Source of the DNA: Streptomyces sp. NBC_01428
GTDB lineage: Bacteria > Actinomycetota > Actinomycetes > Streptomycetales > Streptomycetaceae
NCBI RefSeq assembly: GCF_036231965.1
Contig: NZ_CP109499.1
Coordinates: 7,192,001 to 7,256,000, forward strand
Reading direction: 5' to 3'
Length of the DNA: 64,000 bases
Positions 24,521-32,535 of this stretch are shown here, piece after piece. The translations under genes and the position numbers were made by a program. Below the pieces are notes generated by a model. The model was not told the origin of the DNA, searched no databases, and worked only from the letters and a program-made list of their open reading frames with translations. Positions within the stretch are counted from its first letter, which is position 1. The number at the start of each line of letters is the position of its first letter.

Positions 24521-25543
24521 TCAGCCTTCCTGAAGGGTGGTCAGGCCGTGCTCGATGAAGACGGGCGTCAGCTCGCCGATGCGGTCGAAGCCCGCGCCGA
24601 CGGTCTGGCCCTTCGTGTAGCGGTAGTGGATGCCTTCGAGGATCACCGCGAGCTTGAACCAGGCGAACGCCGTGTACCAGGAGACCGCGGACACGTCGCG
24701 CCCCGAGCGCGCGGCGTACCGCTCGACGATCTCGGCGGCCTCCGGGTGACCGGCGGCCGAAGCCGTGGTGCTGATGGGGGAGTTCGGAAGGTCCAGGCGC
24801 GTGCTGTACATGACGAGCAGGCCCAGGTCGGTCAGCGGATCGCCGAGGGTGGACATCTCCCAGTCCAGGATCGCCCTGATCCGGTCGTCGGGGCCGATGA
24901 GCACGTTGTCGAGCCGGTAGTCGCCGTGCACGACCGTGGCCGCGGGGGAGTGGGGCAGTTCGCGCCCGAGGGCGGCGTGCAGTTCGTCGATGCCCGGCAG
25001 CTCGCGGTTGCGGGACGCGTCCAACTGCTTCCCCCAGCGCCGCAGTTGCCGGTCGAGGAAGCCCTCGGGCCGGCCGAAGTCCGCGAGGCCCACCTCGGCC
25101 GGGTCCACCGCGTGCAGTTCCACCAGGGTGTCCACCAGGCCGAGCACCGCCTCGCGCGTGCGCTCCGGGCCGAGCGGGGCGAGCTGGTCGGCGGTGCGGA
25201 AGGGCGTGCCCTCCACGAACTCCATGACGTAGAACGGTGCGCCGAGCACGGAGTCGTCCTCGCAGAGCAGCACGGGGTCCGGGACCGGTACGGCCGTCGG
25301 GTGCAGCGCGCTGATCACCCGGTGCTCGCGCTTCATGTCGTGCGCGGTCGCCAGCACATGGCCGAGCGGGGGCCGCCGCACGACCCATCGCGCGGCACCG
25401 TCGGAGACCGCGTAGGTGAGATTGGACCGTCCGCCCTCGATCAGCCGGCCGGTCAGCGGGCCGTTCACCAGCCCGGGCCGCTCGCGGTCGAGCAGGTCAC
25501 GCAACCGGTCGAGATCGAGACCTGGCGGGTGATCCGGACTCAT
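24521..25543 (-). CDS. APH-family kinase, ACAD11 N-terminal domain/LvaA-like
   Basis: A 340-residue phosphotransferase of the aminoglycoside-phosphotransferase fold. RSNLTYAVSDGAARWVVRRPP is the nucleotide-binding hairpin start, VVHGDYRLDNVLIG holds the catalytic Asp (Brenner motif) and ILDWEMSTLGDPLTDLG the metal-binding Asp. These are exactly the motifs of ACAD10/11 kinase domains and LvaA, which phosphorylate the 4-hydroxyl of 4-hydroxyacyl-CoA. It is first in a two-gene operon with the dehydrogenase (6-bp gap). A regulon C palindrome lies 39 bp upstream. Antibiotic resistance is not the likely role despite the family name. Confidence 0.88.
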   Translation of the reverse strand: MSPDHPPGLDLDRLRDLLDRERPGLVNGPLTGRLIEGGRSNLTYAVSDGAARWVVRRPPLGHVLATAHDMKREHRVISALHPTAVPVPDPVLLCEDDSVLGAPFYVMEFVEGTPFRTADQLAPLGPERTREAVLGLVDTLVELHAVDPAEVGLADFGRPEGFLDRQLRRWGKQLDASRNRELPGIDELHAALGRELPHSPAATVVHGDYRLDNVLIGPDDRIRAILDWEMSTLGDPLTDLGLLVMYSTRLDLPNSPISTTASAAGHPEAAEIVERYAARSGRDVSAVSWYTAFAWFKLAVILEGIHYRYTKGQTVGAGFDRIGELTPVFIEHGLTTLQEG

Positions 25544-25581
25544 CTTCGCTCCTCAGCACACGGAAACAGGTGGTGACCATG

Positions 25582-25599
25582 ATGCCGACCAGTCGGTAT
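25582..25599. promoter_or_regulatory. TetR-type operator (regulon C), site 2
   Basis: ATGCCGAC-CA-GTCGGTAT is an 8-bp inverted repeat with one mismatch, 39 bp upstream of the kinase start. It shares 14 identical nt with the SDR-operon site read on the opposite strand. Confidence 0.7.
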
Positions 25600-25691
25600 G
25601 TCGTCCAGCGACTGTGCGAAACGTGATCGGCGTCTCCCCCGGTGAGTCCGTGACCGGGGGAGACGCCGAGACGCCTGCGGAGCATGGAAGG

Positions 25692-25988
25692 TCAGTGGTC
25701 GTCCCAGTGCCCCTCGTGCTCGGCGTGCCGGTGCCCCTCGTGCAGGTAGTCGACGTGGTCGCCGTGCGGGACCGCGGGGTGTCCGCAGCCCTCGCCGTGC
25801 TGGTGGGAGTGGGCTTCGTGCGCGACGTGGCCGCTCTGCTCGCACTCGTCCCAGTGACCCGCGTGCTCGCGGTGCAGGTGCCCGTCGTGCGCGTAGTCGA
25901 CGTGGTCCCCGTGCCGCACCTGGGCGTGACCGCAGTCCGGGCCGTGGGTGTGCTGGTGGGTGGGGTGCTCCTGGTGAAGGGTGGTCAT
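25692..25988 (-). CDS. Histidine-rich protein with internal duplication, probable metal binder
   Basis: A 98-residue protein in which 27 residues are His. It consists of two copies of a ~35-residue unit, each with the order CGH, HGDHVDY, H-x-GH, GHW-D, separated by a linker ECEQSGHVAHEAHSHQH. Each unit has one Cys. No signal peptide or membrane helix is present, so it should be cytoplasmic. The composition predicts binding of zinc, nickel or copper, perhaps as a buffer or chaperone; I see no clear Zur or Nur box upstream. Start at ATG 25988 has AAGGTGAG upstream. Its function is otherwise unknown. Confidence 0.75.
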   Translation of the reverse strand: MTTLHQEHPTHQHTHGPDCGHAQVRHGDHVDYAHDGHLHREHAGHWDECEQSGHVAHEAHSHQHGEGCGHPAVPHGDHVDYLHEGHRHAEHEGHWDDH

Positions 25989-26279
25989 CGTGCTCACCTT
26001 CGGGCGGCGTGAAGTGGACGGTCCGTCCGCCTCCGGAGCGGGGCGGAACGCCACCTCAGGCTAGCGCCGTGAACAGGTGGATATCGGGTCATTCATCAGC
26101 AATTCGCCCTGCATGGCGTCCGGGGAAGGCAGGAACACCAGCGCCCCATCGCCCACGGCCGTCGTCCGGTGTGCGCGTACCGCCCGCGGGACGGGAGACC
26201 GCCCCACGGGCTCGGAGAGCGCGCGGACCGGGGGCCGGAGACCGCGTACGCCCCGGGCCCGATCCGGACCGGCAGGCCC

Positions 26280-26609
26280 CTAGAACACCAAGGCGACCGC
26301 GCACACCGCCAGGACGAGCGTGCACGCCGCGGTGGCCACCGCGTGCCGGAGGCTGAGGACGGCGGGACCGGCCGGACCCGCGAGGGCCAGCGCGCGGATG
26401 CGCTGGTGGGCGAGCGCGAGGAAGCACAGCCACAGCACGCAGGCGACCGCGCACGCCGCGACCCCCGCCACCGAGTCCCCGTCCTGCAGCGCCGCCTTCG
26501 CGGCGAGCACGGCGACGACGGTGCTGGAGAGGGTCGTGCGCCGCCAGGCGAGCCGGGTGCGCTCCGGCTGGAGGCCGGGATCCCGCTCCTCGCGTGCCGG
26601 CGGGGTCAT
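26280..26609 (-). CDS. DUF202-family membrane protein (second of pair)
   Basis: A 109-residue protein with a basic N-terminus (PERTRLAWRRTTLSSTVVAVLAAK) and three hydrophobic helices. The ERT-x-LAWRRT motif is the DUF202 signature. Its ATG overlaps the stop of the upstream DUF202 gene (ATGA), so translation is coupled and the two proteins probably form a complex. The function of this domain in bacteria is not established; the eukaryotic relatives are SPX-linked membrane domains of polyphosphate polymerases. The 225-bp gap after it leads to the His-rich gene. Confidence 0.8.
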   Translation of the reverse strand: MTPPAREERDPGLQPERTRLAWRRTTLSSTVVAVLAAKAALQDGDSVAGVAACAVACVLWLCFLALAHQRIRALALAGPAGPAVLSLRHAVATAACTLVLAVCAVALVF

Positions 26610-26998
26610 CCGGCCCAGCCGGCGAGGACCACCACGATCATCGCGACCGCGACGACCGCCACGGCGATGCTCAGCACCGCCGGGAACCCCGACACGGGCA
26701 GGTCCTCGCCGCGCCGCATCGCCCGCTCGCAGCGCACCCAGTGGTTGACGGCCCGCAGGGAGCAGAGCACACCCGCGGCCAGCAGCGCGAGGGCGAGGCC
26801 GGCACGCCAGGCCCAGCGCAGGTCCGGCAGGAACTGGTCCACCGCGAAGCCCCCGCCGATCAGCGCGAGCGCGGTGCGCAGCCAGGCCAGGAAGGTCCGC
26901 TCGTTGGCCAGGGAGAACCGGTAGTCCGGCGTCCCGCCCTCCTCGCGGATCTGCCGGGGCGCGAACCACAGCCGGACATTACGCACGAGTTCGATCAC
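26606..26998 (-). CDS. YidH/DUF202-family membrane protein (first of pair)
   Basis: A 130-residue inner-membrane protein with three helices. RFSLANERTFLAWLRTALALIGGGFAVDQF is the classic YidH/DUF202 signature (NERTFLAWLRT). The N-terminus VRLWFAPRQIREEGG is cytoplasmic by the positive-inside rule. It overlaps the next DUF202 gene by four bases. E. coli also carries two neighbouring DUF202 genes (yidG-yidH), so the paired layout is conserved. No enzymatic role can be assigned. Confidence 0.85.
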   Translation of the reverse strand: MIELVRNVRLWFAPRQIREEGGTPDYRFSLANERTFLAWLRTALALIGGGFAVDQFLPDLRWAWRAGLALALLAAGVLCSLRAVNHWVRCERAMRRGEDLPVSGFPAVLSIAVAVVAVAMIVVVLAGWAG

Positions 26999-27063
26999 GT
27001 CCAGGACCCTACCGGGAGCCCGCCACGCGCCGGTGTCCGTGCCGCCCGCTACCGTCCGGGGCC

Positions 27064-27870
27064 ATGGACGATTCCGCGCCGCCCCCCGACCTCGCGCCGC
27101 CCGGGTTCAGCATCGCCCCGGCCGAGCAGCTGCTGCGCCTGCCGGGATTCTGGCCCGCCTACTACGTGCCCACCTGGGACGACTTCGCGGACGAGCCGGA
27201 GCTGTTCGGGGCGGACGGCGCCGATGTCGACGCGGCCGTGGACGCTCTGTACGGACCGGTGGACCCGTGGCCGGCGTACCGGCTCCCCCTGGCGGGGGGC
27301 CACGTCCTGTGGATCGTCCACAGCAACCATCCGGAGGACTCCGGCACGGACTACGTGATCACCCATCCCGCGTGGTCCCGCTCCGGCCGGCTGGCCTCGA
27401 TCGAGGGGCACTTCAGCGGCCCCGGGCTGTCCTGGCCCGAGCTGCTGGCGGTCGCCGGCTCCGCCCCGCCGGGCGCCGAGGGCGTGCTCGACCCGGGCAC
27501 GCGCCTGCTGCTGTTGCTCCCGGCGTTCGGCGACGCCGACGTGCCGACCGAGGAGGCGGTGCGGCGGATCGGCGACGCGCTCACCGCGGCCGGAATGGCC
27601 GCCGAGGCGGCACCGGGCGCCGCCGAGCGCTTCCTGGACCATCCCTTCTGGGACGGCCCCACCTGGACACCCCAGGGCCCGAGCCCGCTCAGCGGCACCA
27701 CCAGGGAGCCGAGCCCGCTCCCGCTGTGCGACGGGCCGTACAGCCCGCGCACCGTCCGGCTGGCCCAGGGCATCACCGCGGACCAGGAGCGCGCACTGGC
27801 CGCCGCGCTCACCGTCCGGCACCCCGGGGCCGGTCCCGGACGGGCGGAACGTCAGCCCATCGCCCGGTAG
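27064..27870 (+). CDS. Hypothetical streptomycete protein
   Basis: A 268-residue protein with no signal peptide and no membrane helices. It is acidic and Trp/Pro-rich in the first half (LPGFWPAYYVPTWDDFADEPELF, WPAYRLPLAGGHVLWIVHSNHPEDSGTDY) and has a second repeat-like block around FLDHPFWDGPTWTPQGPSPLSGTTREP. I do not recognise a family; the mixture suggests an immunity-like or SUKH-like fold but I cannot support that. Its 3' end overlaps the convergent NUDIX gene by 19 bp. Confidence 0.6.
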   Translation: MDDSAPPPDLAPPGFSIAPAEQLLRLPGFWPAYYVPTWDDFADEPELFGADGADVDAAVDALYGPVDPWPAYRLPLAGGHVLWIVHSNHPEDSGTDYVITHPAWSRSGRLASIEGHFSGPGLSWPELLAVAGSAPPGAEGVLDPGTRLLLLLPAFGDADVPTEEAVRRIGDALTAAGMAAEAAPGAAERFLDHPFWDGPTWTPQGPSPLSGTTREPSPLPLCDGPYSPRTVRLAQGITADQERALAAALTVRHPGAGPGRAERQPIAR

Positions 27871-28367
27871 TCCCTGAGCCGCTCGTGGGCCGCGAGGCCG
27901 TCGGGGACCCAGGTCCAGTCGGCGAGCCTGGCCTCCACCTCCTCGTCGGTGAGGAAGTCGTGCCAGGCGACCTCCTCCACCTGCGGGTCCACCGGAAGGT
28001 CGCAGCGCACCTCGTAGACCGCGGACCACCACGTCCGGCCGGCCCCGTCGTCGTACAGGAAGCGGAAGAGGGGGGTCGGCCGGGGAAGCCCGGAGACGCC
28101 GAGTTCCTCCTCGGCCTCGCGCAGCGCGGCGTCGTCGTAGGACTCGCCGGTGCCGACGACCCCGCCGACGAACATGTCGTAGAAGGAGGGGAACACCAGC
28201 TTGGTCGCGGTACGCCGGTGGACGAAGACCCGGCCCTCGGCGTCCCGAGCCTGGATGAACACGCACCGGTGACGCAGCCCGCGCTCGTACGCCTCCCCGC
28301 GCGGGGACTGCCCGATGACCTGGTCGTTCTCGTCCACGATGTCGAGGATCTCGTCAGCGGCACTCAT
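27852..28367 (-). CDS. NUDIX hydrolase
   Basis: A 171-residue pyrophosphohydrolase. The NUDIX box GGVVGTGESYDDAALREAEEELGV follows the G-x5-E-x7-RE-x2-EE-x-G pattern with all metal-binding glutamates. The N-terminus (ILDIVDENDQVIGQSPRGEAYERGLRHRC) resembles the isopentenyl-diphosphate isomerase/YfcD-like subgroup. ATG codons at 28376 and 28367 are both possible; the shorter fits homologues I remember. It overlaps the convergent gene at its 3' end by 19 bp. Substrate is unknown. Confidence 0.88.
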   Translation of the reverse strand: MSAADEILDIVDENDQVIGQSPRGEAYERGLRHRCVFIQARDAEGRVFVHRRTATKLVFPSFYDMFVGGVVGTGESYDDAALREAEEELGVSGLPRPTPLFRFLYDDGAGRTWWSAVYEVRCDLPVDPQVEEVAWHDFLTDEEVEARLADWTWVPDGLAAHERLRDYRAMG

Positions 28368-28442
28368 GGACCCCATCCAAGCAGCCGGGGGCGGCCGAGG
28401 GAGGCCGTCGAGGGGGAGTGCCCGTGTCGCCGGCGGGTCGTG

Positions 28443-29336
28443 TCAGTGCGGCTGGAGGTCCCGCGAGTGCTCCGGCTCGGCCGTGCCCGAGGGCATCGCC
28501 GGGTGCATCCCGAGCAGGATGATCCCCGCCACGACCCCCGCGAGCCCCGCGGCCTGCCAGGCGAGGGCGCCCACGTCGGTGCGGAGCTGGTCGCCGAGGA
28601 AGCCCACCCCGCAGGCGATGCCGGCCAGCGGCTGGGCGGCGGTGAGAGCGGGCAGCGACATCCGCAGGGGAGCGGTCTCGAAGGCGCTCTGGACCAGGAT
28701 CAGGCCGGTCACGCCGAGGACGAGGACCGTGTACGGCTGCCAGCCGGTGAGCAGCTCGGACCAGCCGCCGTCGCCGAACCGCTGGCCGCTCACCCGGGTG
28801 AGCGCGTCCTGCAGGCCGTACAGCAGGCCGGCGGCGGTGGCGAGGAGCACGGGTCCCGCGCTCAGCCGGGAGCGTTTCGCGTAGGCGGTGAGCAGCAGGG
28901 CCAGCCCGACCACGATCCCGATGATCAGCCAGTGCCGCAGCGGATCGTCGATGGCCTCGCCGCCCTGCGGCTGCCCGGCGACGATGAACGCCGAGACGCC
29001 GCCCGCGAGCAGGATGAGCCCTGCCCAGCCCTGCCGCCCGAGCGGCTGTTTGGTCTGGTGGCGGGAGAGGGCCAGCGCGAAGAGGAGGTTCGTGGCGAGG
29101 AGCGGCTCCACCAGGGAGACCTCGCCCTTGCCGAGCGCGATCGCGCCGAGCACCATGCCGCACACCATGAGCCCGATGCCGCCCAGCCAGCGCGGGACCC
29201 GGACGAGGTCCAGCAGGATGCGCGGGGAGAGGAAGTCGCTCAGCGGGGCGTGCGAGGCGGCGTTCTGCTGGAGCACGAAACCGAAGCCCAGGCAGCAGGC
29301 CGCGCTCACTGCGAGGACCAGAACGAGAACCGACAC
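28443..29336 (-). CDS. DMT-superfamily (NIPA/EamA-like) membrane transporter
   Basis: A 297-residue protein with about nine hydrophobic helices. The first helix ends in GFGFVLQQNAASHAPL, a feature of the NIPA-like/DMF branch seen in actinobacteria, and LGKGEVSLVEPLLATNLLFALALS repeats the DMT helix pattern. The C-terminal tail is short and polar. No partner gene is visible. It is separated by 297 bp of regulatory DNA from the divergent FAD dehydrogenase. Likely a cation or metabolite transporter; substrate unknown. Confidence 0.82.
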   Translation of the reverse strand: MSVLVLVLAVSAACCLGFGFVLQQNAASHAPLSDFLSPRILLDLVRVPRWLGGIGLMVCGMVLGAIALGKGEVSLVEPLLATNLLFALALSRHQTKQPLGRQGWAGLILLAGGVSAFIVAGQPQGGEAIDDPLRHWLIIGIVVGLALLLTAYAKRSRLSAGPVLLATAAGLLYGLQDALTRVSGQRFGDGGWSELLTGWQPYTVLVLGVTGLILVQSAFETAPLRMSLPALTAAQPLAGIACGVGFLGDQLRTDVGALAWQAAGLAGVVAGIILLGMHPAMPSGTAEPEHSRDLQPH

Positions 29337-29470
29337 GCTGGGTACCTCGATACATCGGGGTCGGGGGCCACGGTGCGTTTCCCGCCGACTTTAGTGCCAA
29401 GGGCCGGGGCCTGCTCCGGGAGTCCCGGGAGCCAGGCGGTTGACTCGGTCACCTTTCTTGCCGAAGGATC

Positions 29471-29485
29471 TGACCGATCAGTAAC
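29471..29485. promoter_or_regulatory. Palindromic motif shared with the F420 oxidoreductase promoter
   Basis: TGACCGATCAGTAAC here is the reverse complement of GTTACTGATCGGTCA. The F420-type oxidoreductase promoter has GTTACTGATCGGTAA at 52726-52740, a 14-of-15 match. The site lies 135 bp upstream of the DMT transporter start and 149 bp upstream of the FAD dehydrogenase start. Confidence 0.5.
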
Positions 29486-29598
29486 AACGGCTGGTCGCCC
29501 GTCGTGGCCGACCACCACATCTCCAATGTCTCATCAACCAGCGAAGCTGCCGATCGGTTCGTGACAAACGTCATCACGTCGTCCCCGGGCGCCGATCC

Positions 29599-29616
29599 GA
29601 TCCGACCAGTCGGAAT
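29599..29616. promoter_or_regulatory. TetR-type operator (regulon C), site 3
   Basis: GATCCGAC-CA-GTCGGAAT has perfect TCCGAC/GTCGGA arms around CA. It shares the core CCGAC-CA-GTCGG with the site at 25582. It lies 18 bp upstream of the FAD dehydrogenase start, closer than the other two sites (39 bp). Confidence 0.6.
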
Positions 29617-29633
29617 GCCGAGAGGACGGGCCC

Positions 29634-31289
29634 ATGGCCTACGACGCAGATGTGATCGTCATCGGAGCGGGCCTCGCGGGGCTCGCGGCGACCGCCGAGC
29701 TCGTCGACGCGGGCCGCAAGGTGATCCTCCTCGACCAGGAGCCCGAGCAGTCGATCGGCGGGCAGGCGCACTGGTCCTTCGGCGGGCTCTTCTTCGTCGA
29801 CTCCCCGGAACAGCGCCGCCTGCGGATCAAGGACAGTCACGCCCTGGCCCTCCAGGACTGGATGGGCACGGCCGGCTTCGACCGTCCGGAGGACCACTGG
29901 CCGCGCCGCTGGGCCGAGGCGTACGTCGACTTCGCGGCCGGTGAGAAGCGGTCCTGGCTGCACGGCCAGGGCGTGCGCTTCTTCCCGGTGGTCGGATGGG
30001 CCGAACGCGGGGGCTACGACGCCACCGGGCACGGCAACTCCGTACCGCGCTTCCACATCACCTGGGGGACCGGCCCCGGCCTCGTCGCGCCCTTCGAACG
30101 CCGGGTGCGCGAGGGCGTCGCCCGCGGCCTCGTCGAGCTGCGGTTCCGCCACCGGGTGACCGGACTGTCCCGCAGCGCCGGCTCGGTCGACACCGTCACC
30201 GGCGAGGTCCTGGCACCGTCCGGCATCGAGCGCGGCCAGGCCAGCAGCCGCGAGGTCACCGGCGCCTTCGAGCTCCGGGCCCAGGCCGTGATCGTCACCT
30301 CGGGCGGCATCGGCGGCAACCACGACCTCGTCCGCGCCAACTGGCCGGAGCGTCTCGGCACCCCGCCCGAACGGATGATCTCCGGCGTGCCCGCGCACGT
30401 CGACGGGGCGATGCTCGGGATCGCCGAGGAGACGGGCGCCCGGCTCATCAACCGCGACCGCATGTGGCACTACACCGAGGGCATCCAGAACTGGAACCCC
30501 GTCTGGGACAAGCACGGCATCCGCATCCTGCCCGGACCGTCCTCCCTCTGGCTGGACGCGCGCGGCAACCGGCTGCCCGTCCCGCTCTTCCCCGGCTTCG
30601 ACACCCTCGGCACCCTCGAACACATCATGAGCACCGGATACGACTACACGTGGTTCGTGCTCGACCAGAAGATCATCGGCAAGGAGTTCGCGCTCTCCGG
30701 CTCGGAGCAGAACCCCGACCTGACCGGCAAGTCGATCCGCGACGTCATCGGACGCGCCCGCGCCGACGTGCCCGCCCCCGTGAAGGCCTTCATGGACCAC
30801 GGCGCCGACTTCGTCGTGGAGAAGGACCTCGCCGCCCTGGTGCGCGGGATGAACGCGCTCACCAAGGAGCCGCTCATCGACGAGGCCGCGCTGCACCGCG
30901 AGATCGTGGCGCGCGACCGGGAGATCGCCAACCCGTTCACCAAGGACCTCCAGGTCATGTCCATCCGCGGAGCCCGCAAGTACCTCGGGGACAAGCTGAT
31001 CCGCACCGCGAGCCCGCACCGCATCCTCGACCCCAAGGCGGGCCCGCTGATCGCCGTCCGCCTCAACATCCTCACCCGCAAGACCCTCGGCGGCCTGGAG
31101 ACCGACCTCTCCTCGCGCGTGCTGACCGAGGGCGGCGAGGCGCTGGAGGGCGTGTACGCGGCCGGTGAGGCCGCCGGGTTCGGCGGCGGCGGTGTGCACG
31201 GATACCGGTCCCTGGAGGGCACCTTCCTCGGAGGCTGCCTCTTCTCCGGCCGGACGGCGGGCCGCGCGGCGGCCGGGGCGGTCGGCTGA
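29634..31289 (+). CDS. FAD-binding dehydrogenase (KstD/Rv0785-like)
   Basis: A 551-residue flavoprotein. The dinucleotide-binding motif VIVIGAGLAGLAATAEL is at the N-terminus, and the FAD-closing motif EGVYAAGEAAGFGGGGVHGYRSLEGTFLGG at the C-terminus. It belongs to the fumarate reductase/3-ketosteroid dehydrogenase superfamily, in the branch of actinobacterial FAD-binding dehydrogenases like Rv0785; the specific KstD active-site Tyr pattern is not evident, so steroid activity is not claimed. A regulon C palindrome just upstream suggests it belongs to the same catabolic programme as the ligase, kinase and dehydrogenase. The likely reaction is alpha-beta dehydrogenation or fumarate-type reduction of an organic acid. 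Confidence 0.85.
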   Translation: MAYDADVIVIGAGLAGLAATAELVDAGRKVILLDQEPEQSIGGQAHWSFGGLFFVDSPEQRRLRIKDSHALALQDWMGTAGFDRPEDHWPRRWAEAYVDFAAGEKRSWLHGQGVRFFPVVGWAERGGYDATGHGNSVPRFHITWGTGPGLVAPFERRVREGVARGLVELRFRHRVTGLSRSAGSVDTVTGEVLAPSGIERGQASSREVTGAFELRAQAVIVTSGGIGGNHDLVRANWPERLGTPPERMISGVPAHVDGAMLGIAEETGARLINRDRMWHYTEGIQNWNPVWDKHGIRILPGPSSLWLDARGNRLPVPLFPGFDTLGTLEHIMSTGYDYTWFVLDQKIIGKEFALSGSEQNPDLTGKSIRDVIGRARADVPAPVKAFMDHGADFVVEKDLAALVRGMNALTKEPLIDEAALHREIVARDREIANPFTKDLQVMSIRGARKYLGDKLIRTASPHRILDPKAGPLIAVRLNILTRKTLGGLETDLSSRVLTEGGEALEGVYAAGEAAGFGGGGVHGYRSLEGTFLGGCLFSGRTAGRAAAGAVG

Positions 31290-31348
31290 GCCGAGGCTTA
31301 CGCGGCGGGCCGGGTACGGGCAGATCCGCACGGAGGCCGTACCGCGGT

Positions 31349-31380
31349 GAAGGTCGGACGTCGAGGGACGTCCGACCTTC
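31349..31380 (+). terminator. Terminator hairpin after the FAD dehydrogenase
   Basis: GAAGGTCGGACGTC pairs perfectly with GACGTCCGACCTTC (14 bp) around a GAGG tetraloop. Confidence 0.75.
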
Positions 31381-31543
31381 CGGGGACGCTTCGGGACGAT
31401 GGGGGCGGTGAGGGTCAACTTCACCGCACGCCCCGCCAGTTGACACGTGTAGCGACTTGGCCGGCTCTTGACGTGAACTCTGGCTGAGGGTTTGCTGTCC
31501 GTGATCACTCTCTGACGAACCGCGCCTGTGAGGTTGAGCAGCG

Positions 31544-32494
31544 GTGTCACCACCCCCGCCACCCCTGGGCCGCGGCCGCAAGCGTGCGGCCCAGTCGTTC
31601 GACGCCGCCCTCGACGACGCCGAACTCGTCGCCGCCCGCACCTCGTTGAGCCAGGGGCGGTGGACCGCCGTCCGCGCCCTGCTCGCCGGGACCGGCGAGG
31701 ACTGGGACCGCCGCGGACACCGCCTCACCGTTCTCGCGCAGGAGTCCGCCACCCTCGCCTGGGCCCGTGACTGGCAGCTCGCCGAACCGGAGTCCCCCGA
31801 CGCGGCCGTCCTGCTCGGCTGCGCCACGGTCGAGCGCGCCCTGAACGGCAAGGAGCGCCCCGAACGCGCCCGCGACGCCTGCCGGTCCGCGGCGGCGCTC
31901 GCCCCCGCCGACCCCACGCCCTGGCTCGCCCTGCTCCTCCTGGAGCGCTCGCTCGGCGCTGAGGAGGACGTCGTCCGGCTCTTCGACGAGGTGCGCCACC
32001 GGCACCCCGACCACCACCACGCGCACCACCTGATGGTCGCCCGGCTCGCCGAACGCCGCGCCACCGCGGGCCAGGACCCGCTGCACGAGGTCTACGACTT
32101 CGCCAACTGGGCCGCCGAGCTGGCTCCCGCCGACTCGCCGCTCGCGATCCTCCCCGTGGTCGCGCACGCCGAACGCTTCCGGGTGCTCGCCGCCGCCGGG
32201 AGCGAACCCGCCGATCCGGTCGCCTCCGGACACTGGGTCGGACGGCGGGCCCGGCAGGTGATGAAGGCCGCCTTCGACTGGTGGCTGGAGTGGGAGCGCG
32301 ACGACCATCCGCGGCGCCTCGTCGACCTCAACTTCCTTGCCCACGCCAAGTTCTGCGAGGGCCGGGGCGCCGAGGCCGCCGCCCTGTTCCACCGCATCGG
32401 CGAGCACCCCACCCCGGCTCCCTGGTCCTATCCGGACCGCGATCCGTACACCGCCTTCCGTACCGCACGCGACAGCGCGCTCGGCACGGTGTGA
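31544..32494 (+). CDS. Conserved helical-repeat (TPR-like) protein
   Basis: A 316-residue, all-helical, Ala/Arg-rich protein. Recurrent patterns such as ACRSAAALAPADPTPWLALLLLERS and YDFANWAAELAPADSPLAILPVVAHAERF look like TPR-type helix pairs with the A-x-L-A-P-x-D/N-P turn. A short cluster HPDHHHAHH sits in the middle. No signal peptide or membrane helices. It starts with GTG after GAGGTTGAG. The APC permease follows by 41 bp on the same strand and could be cotranscribed. It probably mediates protein interactions; I cannot give a specific function. Confidence 0.7.
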   Translation: MSPPPPPLGRGRKRAAQSFDAALDDAELVAARTSLSQGRWTAVRALLAGTGEDWDRRGHRLTVLAQESATLAWARDWQLAEPESPDAAVLLGCATVERALNGKERPERARDACRSAAALAPADPTPWLALLLLERSLGAEEDVVRLFDEVRHRHPDHHHAHHLMVARLAERRATAGQDPLHEVYDFANWAAELAPADSPLAILPVVAHAERFRVLAAAGSEPADPVASGHWVGRRARQVMKAAFDWWLEWERDDHPRRLVDLNFLAHAKFCEGRGAEAAALFHRIGEHPTPAPWSYPDRDPYTAFRTARDSALGTV

Positions 32495-32535
32495 ACGCCC
32501 CCCGACGACCAGACATCCGAAAGGACGACCCCGCG

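Noticed and set aside
24521..25543. Aminoglycoside resistance phosphotransferase
   Set aside because: The fold is shared, but the residues and the adjoining ACAD10/11-type gene point to a catabolic acyl-CoA kinase.
27033..29564. Long plus-strand open frame spanning the hypothetical, NUDIX and DMT genes
   Set aside because: Composition is Arg/Pro/His-rich and it overlaps three genes with proper motifs; no similarity to any protein.
29634..31289. Annotation of the flavoprotein as 3-ketosteroid dehydrogenase
   Set aside because: The FAD motifs fit the superfamily, but specific active-site residues of KstD were not identified and there is no steroid gene nearby.
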